Origin: an uncultured Asticcacaulis sp.
GTDB lineage: Bacteria; Pseudomonadota; Alphaproteobacteria; Caulobacterales; Caulobacteraceae
Reading direction: 5' to 3'
DNA: 20,741 bases
Assembly: GCA_946482045.1 (NCBI GenBank)
Contig: CAMLPZ010000039.1
Span: 1-20,741, forward strand
Shown here: piece after piece, positions 1 to 6,774 of the stretch
Numbering within the stretch: position 1 is the stretch's first letter
How the letters are laid out: the number at the start of each line of letters is the position of its first letter
Made by a program: the position numbers and the translations under genes
The notes under the pieces: model-generated
Told to the model about the DNA's origin: nothing
Database searches by the model: none
The model's input: only the letters and a program-made list of their open reading frames with translations

Positions 1-599
1 TTGGCCAGGGCCGAATAGACCTCGCCCATCGGCATGTTGACAGGATCAGCGCCCAGCGCCTTGATGACATCCGACAGCTCCGACGGCACGCGCAGGCGCA
101 GGCCCTTCAGGTCGGCCAGTGACTTGATCGGATGGTTGCGGGTGATCAGCGACGGCATGTTTCCGCCCTGGACCGCTAGGACCTTGAGTCCTTTCAGTTC
201 GTGATCGAATTGCGTGGTGGACTTTTCCATGCAGCGATAGAGCGCGACCTGGTTCTCGATCGTGCGCACGCCGCTGTAAAAGCCTGCCTGGATGCGCAGC
301 AGGTGCGCGCCGCCCTTGACGTAGATCGGGGTAATCAGGCCGATATCGGCCACGCCGTGCCGCAACTCTTCCATTGACTGGTCAGAGGACAACAAAGAGC
401 CCGACCACATCGGCCGGATGCGGAGGCTGCCGCCGGAACGCTCTTCGACGAATGTCATCCAGGTCTGGTCGGCGCGGCTGAACGGATGCCCCGGCGAATA
501 GGGCGTGGCATAGGTCAGACGCGTCACACCTGGTGGCTGAGGCCGGGCGCATCCGGCCAGGGCCATGCCGCCCAGAAGGAAGGCGCGGCGCTTCATCAT
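1..599 (-). CDS. TRAP transporter solute-binding protein, DctP family, lipoprotein-type (partial, C-terminus off the edge)
   Basis: The reverse strand encodes 199 codons from an ATG at 599 and runs off the left edge without a stop. The protein starts MMKRRAFLLGG and carries a lipobox LAGC with Cys17, so it is probably a membrane-anchored lipoprotein. The twin arginine before a hydrophobic stretch could also be a Tat signal. The following text fits the DctP fold: an early LTYATPYSPGHP strand, ADIGLITPIY around residue 95, and the segment LADLKGLRLRVPSELSDVIKALGADPV near the visible end (quoted in part: KGLRLRVPS, ALGADPVNMP), which is the usual hinge and ligand-contact area. Family members bind carboxylate-containing ligands for a DctQM permease. 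Its start overlaps the stop of the upstream dehydratase-like gene by four bases (ATGA), so it is the last visible gene of the TRAP operon. The ligand cannot be read from the sequence. Confidence 0.9.
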   Translation of the reverse strand, partial: MMKRRAFLLGGMALAGCARPQPPGVTRLTYATPYSPGHPFSRADQTWMTFVEERSGGSLRIRPMWSGSLLSSDQSMEELRHGVADIGLITPIYVKGGAHLLRIQAGFYSGVRTIENQVALYRCMEKSTTQFDHELKGLKVLAVQGGNMPSLITRNHPIKSLADLKGLRLRVPSELSDVIKALGADPVNMPMGEVYSALA

Positions 600-1897
600 G
601 CGGCGTCTCCCCGTATACACCCGCGCTGCGCCAGAAAATCAGCCACTTGCGCGACCATGCGGTCGTGGTTCCAGCTCTTGGCATCAACCATATCACCATC
701 GAGCGCCAACACCGGAACGCCTGCCTGTTCCAGGGCCTCGGCGGTCAGCCGCGTACCCGATTGCGACAGGCGGTTGTCGGGCGGCACCAGGACGATGGCG
801 GCGTCGATCCCGCAGCGTTCGGCTTCGGCCGTCATCCAGCCGTTCATCCACGGCGGCAGGTGCAGCACCTCGTTCATCGAACAGATGCGCGACGAAAGGG
901 CATGCATATCGCGGCCATCGAGGGCACGGATATATTGCGGTCCGGCGAACGGCATATACATGGACCAGACAAAGACCGCGCCCAAGCGGTCTTCGAGCGC
1001 CTGGTAGAACCCCGGATCGTGCCATACACCGGCTCCGATCCACATCAGGCGGATGCGCTCATTCGCCGCCGCGCCGATGCCGGCTTTTACGCGTTCGGCC
1101 ACCTCGTCGCGGAAACGGCGGGCGTGATCGACCGCCCAGTCCGAACCCCGGTGCCATTGCGGGATCATGGTGTTGGGCATCTGGTCAGCGATGGACACCG
1201 GGCAAGGTCTGGCCGTGCCGATCATCTGCGCGGCTTCGGCGATATAGCCTTCCTGTTCGTTGATCCGCTCCATGAGGTGATGGAATTTCGCCTCATCGAA
1301 GCGGCGGCCGGTGCGGTTTTCCAGCACGGCGATCAAGTCTTTCATTTCCTCGACCAGAAGCTGGACACGATCTGGCTGATAGACGCGTTCCCACTGGGTC
1401 TGGGAATGGCGGAACCAGTCGGCTTCCTTGTGCTCCCATGCCGGCGCCTCGATCGGAAAAAACTCGGTGCCCAGCGCCTGGGCCCATTGTTCGAAGACGT
1501 GCTGGATGCAGTCGCAGGTCAGGCGGGCCACCAGAAGGGCCGGCTTGGGAAGGCCGCCCCACGGCGCGGTCTTCGGATCGTTGGCCAGCGTACAGGCCAG
1601 GCCCAGCGAGCAGTATTTACAGCTGTTGGCCGGATAGCCGCGTTCGACCATGGTATCGAAATAGCGGCCTGACAACTGCTTGGCCGAGATGTAGGCCGAC
1701 CACCACTGGTTGGTGACCAGGGCGATATCCATGGCATGGAAGATTTCATGCGGTGTGTCGGCCTGGGCGACCACGAACGGTTCGCCGTCATCGACCACCC
1801 GGCGCTTCAACTCGGCGCCGAAGGCTTTCTGGTAGGCCGTGGCAGCGCTGGTGGCCGCCAGGTCCTTGCGGCTGCGTTGGCCGGTCTCGACACTCAT
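596..1897 (-). CDS. 2-hydroxyacyl-CoA dehydratase / benzoyl-CoA reductase-type subunit (HgdB/BcrC family), cysteine-containing
   Basis: This 433-residue protein belongs, by overall pattern, to the family of 2-hydroxyglutaryl-CoA dehydratase D-component and benzoyl-CoA reductase B/C subunits. Characterised members bind a [4Fe-4S] cluster through three cysteines and act on CoA thioesters. Visible candidates are NSCKYCSLG (Cys93, Cys96, Cys102) and LTCDC (Cys128, Cys130), the usual first and second ligand zones. The Rossmann-like second half has LMWIGAGVWHDPGFYQALEDR near 285-304 (quoted in part: WIGAGVWHDPG) and ends with AGVPVLALDGD near 392-402, typical of the family C-terminus. The expected third cysteine, just before that end, reads VPPDNRLS with no cysteine. 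It starts at ATG 1897, overlapping the CoA-transferase stop by four bases, and ends overlapping the solute-binding protein start. No activator ATPase is encoded nearby. Substrate and reaction are unknown; family membership is fairly sure, dehydratase activity is not. Confidence 0.75.
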   Translation of the reverse strand: MSVETGQRSRKDLAATSAATAYQKAFGAELKRRVVDDGEPFVVAQADTPHEIFHAMDIALVTNQWWSAYISAKQLSGRYFDTMVERGYPANSCKYCSLGLACTLANDPKTAPWGGLPKPALLVARLTCDCIQHVFEQWAQALGTEFFPIEAPAWEHKEADWFRHSQTQWERVYQPDRVQLLVEEMKDLIAVLENRTGRRFDEAKFHHLMERINEQEGYIAEAAQMIGTARPCPVSIADQMPNTMIPQWHRGSDWAVDHARRFRDEVAERVKAGIGAAANERIRLMWIGAGVWHDPGFYQALEDRLGAVFVWSMYMPFAGPQYIRALDGRDMHALSSRICSMNEVLHLPPWMNGWMTAEAERCGIDAAIVLVPPDNRLSQSGTRLTAEALEQAGVPVLALDGDMVDAKSWNHDRMVAQVADFLAQRGCIRGDAA

Positions 1898-3993
1898 TTG
1901 AATACTCCAAGCGCTTGCAGTTCCTCGAAACGGGCGGGTGTCAGACCGGATATGTCGAGGGCGATATCACGATTGTGCTCGCCGATATCGGGGGCACGGA
2001 AAGGCGCGAATGCGTCGCGCGACAGGATGAGCGGCGTGCGGACATGGCCGAAGATGCCCAGATGCGCGTGTTCGATTGGCGTAAGCGATCCGCGCGCGGC
2101 AATCTGCGGATCGTGCTCCATCAGGTCTTCGATGTCCTGCACGGGTGCAGCGGCGAAACCTTGTGATTGCAGGTGCTGCGCCAGATCGTGTGCATCGTGC
2201 CGCGCCGTCCAGTCTTCCAAGGCGCCGCCGGCAAGGGTCATTAGCCTGTCGAATTCCGCCTGAGAATTGACCGATACGGCGATCCACCGATCATCGCCTT
2301 TCGACGGAAGGACAGCTTGCCAGAAGACTCCGGCTTCGTCATTGCCCTGGCGTTTCGGCGGCGCCCCCGTCTGAGCCGCCAGGATCTCGTCGCGCATCTG
2401 CTGGACGCAGATTTCGTACATCGAGGCGTCGATATGACAGCCCTGGCCGGTTTCATGCCGGCGTGCCAGCGCGGCGGAGGCCATGGCCGCCATGACATAG
2501 GGGACGATGACGTCGCCATAGGGCACGGCACCGGGAACAACGGGATCGCGGTCGGGCCATCCGGTCAGGAAGGTCCGTCCCGACAATGCGCCACCTGTGC
2601 CGTCAACGCCCCATTCCGAGGCGAGCGGTCCTGTCTGGCCGAAGACGCTGCCTGACACCATAATCACACCCGGATTGCGGCGCGACAGCTCCGCATAGTC
2701 GAGGCCCAGCTTGGCCATCGTGCCCGGTGAAAAATTTTCGACCACGATATCGGCCCACTCAATGAGCGGATCGAGCACTTCGCGCGATTCTCTGGTCTTC
2801 ATATCCAGCGCCAGCGAGCGTTTGGAGGTGTTGAGGTGGGCGAACCACGGCTTGTCGTTGAAATTACCCGGCTGCGACACCGAAACCTGGACGTCCAGCC
2901 GCGTCAGACATGGCCGCGTGCGGGATTCGACCTTGATCACCTCCGCGCCAAGGTCACCAAGTGTTTTTGTGGTCATCGAGCCGACAAGCGCCCATGAGAA
3001 GTCGAGGACCCGAACTCCGGCAAGCGGGCCAGTGCGTTGCGACGCGTGGACCCTTGGCGTCAACGCGGCGGGGCCGTCAGTGACAGTCGCAAAGCGTGAG
3101 GGTTCGCGCACCTCGCTGCCCGTCCAGAAGCCGCGTGCCTGCAAATGCGGATCGGCCAGGACGTCGCCCGGGGCGTTGACGACGCAGGCGTTGATTCCGC
3201 GTCGGCGCCCCTCCTCCGCCATTTCGGCCTTGGTACGCGTGGCGAAGAAGGCGGCAATCGCTGTTTCCCAGACCTCGCGGGTTTCCGCCGGCAGGGTTGA
3301 GCGATTGTAGCTCAGCCAGTCGACGCCCTTGAGCGGATTGTCCATTCCGACCTCGTCGATCCAGTCCGACAGCGCCTGGTTGGCCGGCGCGCCGAAACGG
3401 CCCGTCATCAGCGAATGGAAGCACCACCCGTCGGCCAGCGCCCAGATGCAGCGCACCGTGGCCTTGCCATAGTTCAGCGCGCCGCCAACCCGGTGCAGTT
3501 TGCGCCGGTCGAATTCCCATACCAGTATGCCGTTGACATTGCGGCTGAAGGCGACTTCGGCAATCGAGACATCGACGTGCTGGCCATGGCCGTGGATCGC
3601 GCGCGCGTAGTGCGCCGCCATGGCGCCGGCGCCTGCCACCATATCGGCATGGAAGGTACAGGCGTCCCCCGCCTCCTTGACGGGCGACCGGTCGGGCTGG
3701 CCAGTCAGGCGCAGGGTGCCCCCCATGGCCGAGGCCTGCAACTCGCCGCCCTTCCAGGTGGCCCTCGGACCGAAGCTGCCATAGGGCGTCACCGAGATAT
3801 GGACCAGACGGGGATAATCGCTTGGGGGCCGCGACGCCGCAAACCCCAGATCGTCGATCAGGAAGGAGGCCTCATCAAGACGGGCCGCGTCATACGGCGC
3901 CACTGTCGCACCCAGCGAAGCCAGGTAGCGCGCCAGCGGCCGCTTCGCCATGTTTCCAAGGGTCAGGACCAGGTGTCCATTCAGCAGGCTCAT
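1894..3993 (-). CDS. Fused two-domain CaiB/BaiF (class III) CoA-transferase
   Basis: The 699-residue product holds two class III CoA-transferase modules in tandem. The C-terminal module (about 322-699) is the more canonical, with GPLAGVRVLDFSWALVG, LGDLGAEVIKVES, NTSKRSLALDMKT, ADIVVENFSPG, and a second DASM-containing active-site-like motif at 520-528. The N-terminal module (about 1-315) is shortened: after a degenerate RYLASLGATVAPYD strand it jumps to HISVTPYGSFGP and GHGQHVDVSIAE (135-146). Family members move CoA between acids, or act as racemases or isomerases on CoA esters. I chose ATG 3993 because it overlaps the upstream stop by four bases (ATGA); an in-frame start further upstream (4119) would overlap that gene by 130 bases and is rejected. 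Sitting between two dehydratase-like subunit genes, it plausibly activates the operon's substrate as a CoA thioester. Single-protein fusions of this type are less common than single-domain forms. Confidence 0.88.
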   Translation of the reverse strand: MSLLNGHLVLTLGNMAKRPLARYLASLGATVAPYDAARLDEASFLIDDLGFAASRPPSDYPRLVHISVTPYGSFGPRATWKGGELQASAMGGTLRLTGQPDRSPVKEAGDACTFHADMVAGAGAMAAHYARAIHGHGQHVDVSIAEVAFSRNVNGILVWEFDRRKLHRVGGALNYGKATVRCIWALADGWCFHSLMTGRFGAPANQALSDWIDEVGMDNPLKGVDWLSYNRSTLPAETREVWETAIAAFFATRTKAEMAEEGRRRGINACVVNAPGDVLADPHLQARGFWTGSEVREPSRFATVTDGPAALTPRVHASQRTGPLAGVRVLDFSWALVGSMTTKTLGDLGAEVIKVESRTRPCLTRLDVQVSVSQPGNFNDKPWFAHLNTSKRSLALDMKTRESREVLDPLIEWADIVVENFSPGTMAKLGLDYAELSRRNPGVIMVSGSVFGQTGPLASEWGVDGTGGALSGRTFLTGWPDRDPVVPGAVPYGDVIVPYVMAAMASAALARRHETGQGCHIDASMYEICVQQMRDEILAAQTGAPPKRQGNDEAGVFWQAVLPSKGDDRWIAVSVNSQAEFDRLMTLAGGALEDWTARHDAHDLAQHLQSQGFAAAPVQDIEDLMEHDPQIAARGSLTPIEHAHLGIFGHVRTPLILSRDAFAPFRAPDIGEHNRDIALDISGLTPARFEELQALGVFK

Positions 3994-5003
3994 GCGGCGC
4001 GCTCTTTCAGAAAGTGTGAAATTTCGCCCGAGATGTCGTCCAGCCAGGCGCGGCGGGTCAGAACGAGCGCGGGAATTCCCGCTGCGGCCAGGGCGGCGCG
4101 CTGGGCGGGTACATGCCACACCTCGGATTCCTCCTCCTCAATCAACCAGAGAAGAACGGCGTCAGCCTGGGCATCACGCGCAGCAGCGACGAGGCGTTGC
4201 CCCCGATCGCCGAAGGTGCGCGCGCCTGTCGTCCGGGCGTATATACTGTCCGCGACGGCCCTGAGCGGCTCTCCGTCTTCAGCGACATGCTGTCCCAGCC
4301 AGCTTAAGTTCCGTTCATGCGTTTCGGCGATGATGGACGCCCCGGCGTCCTCGACCGCCTGATGCAGCCGTCCGTCCGGCGGCGGTGTGCCGGCAAGCAG
4401 AAACCGATGTCTAGCCGTGCTCGACGGCGGCGTTGCCGTGACGTCTCCGAACAGAGACGCGCGGGCCAGCCGCTCGTAGAAGGGACCATCCGCCTGGCGG
4501 CTGGCCTGCAGGGCAGCCAACGCGGCACGGCGGGTATTCACTTGAACGATCGCCAGGTCGGCGGCCGCAACACCCAGATGCGCGGACAGGTCCGCGACGG
4601 CTTTGCGGGTGCGCTCAACGCTGGTCGCGCGACGCACATAGGCGACATCGAAGATCAAAGGCTTGGGCCCCTTGATCTCCCCTCGCCGCTGCAGTTCGCA
4701 GACGTAGTAGTAAAGCCGCTGAGCATTGTCGTCGCCACGGGTGAAAACGACGTGTTCGAACAGGTCGAAACGTCCCTCGGCCCAGTCTTCCAGAATGCGG
4801 CGCGTCCACGGCCCAAAGCCGCTTTCCAGCCAGCGGTCGGCGCGTGGCGTCGGCACGGCGCGGTCCCATGGCAGGTGACAGGCCGCATAGCCATTGGCCG
4901 TGAGGACCTCAAGCGGAATATCGAGGCCGACAAAGCCTACAGGGTGGGCGGCTGCGCGGACGGCGGACAGCGGATCGGCCAGGAGAGTGTCTATCGTATT
5001 CAT
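3990..5003 (-). CDS. Cysteine-depleted 2-hydroxyacyl-CoA dehydratase-like subunit (HgdB/BcrC-type fold, probably cluster-free)
   Basis: This 337-residue protein shows the layout of the dehydratase/benzoyl-CoA reductase subunit family but little of its metal chemistry. PVGFVGLDIPLEVLTANGYAACHLP (21-45; quoted in part: GLDIPLEVLTANGY) matches the N-terminal 'P.E.i.AaG..p..l' strand. FDLFEHVVFTRGDDNAQRLYYYVCEL (79-104; in part: VVFTRGDDNAQRLYYY) matches the region where family members have TCD. The last part (DAVLLWLIEEEESEVWHVPAQ, then AAAGIPALVLTRR) matches the third-ligand zone. The whole protein contains only Cys42 and Cys102, and neither sits at a usual ligand position, so a [4Fe-4S] cluster is unlikely. 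It overlaps the large TRAP subunit stop (ATGA at 5003) and the CoA-transferase start (ATGA at 3993). A structural or CoA-binding partner of the cysteine-richer subunit is a reasonable guess; I would not assign an activity. Confidence 0.6.
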   Translation of the reverse strand: MNTIDTLLADPLSAVRAAAHPVGFVGLDIPLEVLTANGYAACHLPWDRAVPTPRADRWLESGFGPWTRRILEDWAEGRFDLFEHVVFTRGDDNAQRLYYYVCELQRRGEIKGPKPLIFDVAYVRRATSVERTRKAVADLSAHLGVAAADLAIVQVNTRRAALAALQASRQADGPFYERLARASLFGDVTATPPSSTARHRFLLAGTPPPDGRLHQAVEDAGASIIAETHERNLSWLGQHVAEDGEPLRAVADSIYARTTGARTFGDRGQRLVAAARDAQADAVLLWLIEEEESEVWHVPAQRAALAAAGIPALVLTRRAWLDDISGEISHFLKERAA

Positions 5004-6307
5004 TGTCCAAGAAGTTCCGGCAAGCCCAGGGTGATGACGGGGAAGAGAATGAGCAGCAGCAGATGCACCAGATCCGACGCCAGGAATGGGAGAACCCCCA
5101 CGAAGATGCGGTTGAGGGGCACATCCTTGGCTATGCCCTGGATGACATAGAGGTTCATGCCGATAGGCGGGTGGACGAATCCTATTTCCATGGCGCGGAC
5201 CAGGAAGACGCCGAACCAGATTGGCGACAATCCCATCTCGATGATGATCGGCAGCAGGATCGGCGTGGTCAGTAGCATCAGCGCCAGACCATCCAGGACC
5301 GATCCCAGCAAAAGCAGCAGCACGGCCATGACCAGCACGGTGACCAGGGGGCCTGCGCCCAGCCCGGTGATGAAACCGCCGATGGACTCGGTCAGGCCAG
5401 TTACCGATACGAATACCGAAAACAGGATCGCGCCAATAACGATGGTAACGATCATGCCCGACGTCTTCAGGGTCTCGAACAGGGCATTATAGAGGGTGGC
5501 GAAACTCAGGCGCCGGCGCGTGGCGGCGATGAGCAGCGCACCGATTCCACCGATCGATGCGGCTTCGGTGGGTGTGAACAGGCCAAAGGTAATGCCGCCG
5601 ATCATGACGACGACCAGCAGGGCAATGTCTATGACCTTGAGTAGCGCCTTCCAACGTTCGGGCCAGGGGGCGCGCTCTGTGGCCGGGGCCAGTTCCGGCT
5701 TCCAGCGGACCAGCAGCCAGACGACCAGCAGATAGAACAGGGCCTGGGTGATGCCGGGGATGAGTGCGGCGGTGAACATCTTGCCGATCGATTGTTCGGC
5801 GATAATGCCAAAGACGATCAGGGCGCCCGACGGCGGAATCATCTGGCCGAGCGTACCGCCGGCGGCAACCGCGCCGGTGGCAAGGCCGTCGTCGTAACCG
5901 CGCTTGCGCATTTCCGGCAGGGCGACCAAGCCAATGGTTGCGGCCGTAGCCAGGGACGATCCGTTGATCGAGCCGAAGCCCGCGCAGCCGGCGATGGATG
6001 CAAAGCCAAGACCGCCGCGCTTATGGCCAAGGAACTTTGCGGCCGCGTCAAACATGTCGCGGCTGGCATTGGCGGAGAAACACAGGTGCGCGACCAGCAG
6101 GAACATCGGGATCGTGCCCAGTTCATAACGGATCAGGGTCTCAAGCAACACCACACCGGACTTGATGATAGCCGGCTCAAGGCCAAGGCACAGGACAAGG
6201 CCGCCAATGCCGACCAGTCCGAGCGCCGCCCCGATGGGCATGCCGGTCATCAAAAGAACCAGCAAAACAACGACCCCCAGAAGGCCCGTTTCAGGTGTCG
6301 CCATCAT
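5000..6307 (-). CDS. TRAP transporter large permease subunit, DctM family
   Basis: The 435-residue, strongly hydrophobic protein matches the DctM subunit in length and landmarks: GMPIGAALGLVGIGG near the N-terminus, FASIAGCAGFGSINGSSLATAATIG in the first half (quoted in part: FGSINGSSLATAATIG), GGTLGQMIPPSGALIVFG, TPTEAASIGGIGA, and in the second half VHPPIGMNLYVIQGIAKD. The two P-P-S/I-G motifs are the repeat signatures of the ion-transporter superfamily fold. It forms the inner-membrane cation-coupled channel with the small subunit. The start at ATG 6307 (followed at once by a second ATG) is favoured over an in-frame start at 6334 because it gives the ATGA overlap with the small-subunit stop and has GGAGG (6317-6313) five bases upstream. 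The stop overlaps the next gene by four bases. Confidence 0.95.
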   Translation of the reverse strand: MMATPETGLLGVVVLLVLLMTGMPIGAALGLVGIGGLVLCLGLEPAIIKSGVVLLETLIRYELGTIPMFLLVAHLCFSANASRDMFDAAAKFLGHKRGGLGFASIAGCAGFGSINGSSLATAATIGLVALPEMRKRGYDDGLATGAVAAGGTLGQMIPPSGALIVFGIIAEQSIGKMFTAALIPGITQALFYLLVVWLLVRWKPELAPATERAPWPERWKALLKVIDIALLVVVMIGGITFGLFTPTEAASIGGIGALLIAATRRRLSFATLYNALFETLKTSGMIVTIVIGAILFSVFVSVTGLTESIGGFITGLGAGPLVTVLVMAVLLLLLGSVLDGLALMLLTTPILLPIIIEMGLSPIWFGVFLVRAMEIGFVHPPIGMNLYVIQGIAKDVPLNRIFVGVLPFLASDLVHLLLLILFPVITLGLPELLGQ

Positions 6308-6774
6308 GACCGCCTCCGGGCAATGGATTGCCAAAGAAAGACGACGGCAACGGCAGCGACCGCGGCACAGGAAATGACGCGCAACGGCGGATAGGGAATA
6401 CCCAGGACTTCGCTGGCCTCATGGCCGGGCCAGGCTTCCACGGCGAGCCATACGCTACCGGCGAAGGCGGCAATGAAGAACAGCGACGATATCGCGCGCG
6501 TGATCCGCTCCGCCGAGTCGCGAATGCCTTCAGGTAGCCGCTCAACGAGCAGATGGACGGTGGCATGGACGCGCGTCAGGCTGGCGATCAGGAGACCGGC
6601 CGACCCGGCGACCAGAATCGCCGCCTGGACAAGCTCGATGGCGCCGACGAAGGGGTGGCCCGTCTGACGGCCGATAACGCCCAGCGCGTCGCAGGCCATG
6701 GCGACCAGCAAGGCGCCGCCTCCGACAATGGTCAACCCGCGCAGGGGCCAGGCGTGATGCTTGGGTTCAGTCAT
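6304..6774 (-). CDS. TRAP transporter small permease subunit, DctQ family
   Basis: This 156-residue protein has four predicted hydrophobic segments (about 13-32, 44-67, 90-110 and 130-150), the size and topology of the DctQ membrane subunit, which pairs with DctM in the inner membrane. GVIGRQTGHPFVGAIELVQAAI fits the family's 'N.v.R........W..E....l' region only loosely (in part: IGRQTGHPFVGAIELVQ), as usual for this fast-evolving subunit. It begins at ATG 6774, overlapping the stop of the CapA-like gene by four bases, and its TGA overlaps the start of the large subunit. Position and topology make the assignment secure even though sequence motifs are weak. Confidence 0.88.
   Translation of the reverse strand: MTEPKHHAWPLRGLTIVGGGALLVAMACDALGVIGRQTGHPFVGAIELVQAAILVAGSAGLLIASLTRVHATVHLLVERLPEGIRDSAERITRAISSLFFIAAFAGSVWLAVEAWPGHEASEVLGIPYPPLRVISCAAVAAVAVVFLWQSIARRRS

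Noticed and set aside
533..1672. Long plus-strand open frame of 379 codons opposite the dehydratase-like gene
   Set aside because: It lies wholly antisense to a recognised gene with family motifs, has no recognisable domain, and is a high-GC shadow.
3994..4119. Upstream extension of the fused CoA-transferase to a start at 4119
   Set aside because: It would overlap the preceding gene by 130 bases and adds an arginine/proline-rich segment unlike the family. The ATGA overlap at 3993 matches all other operon junctions.
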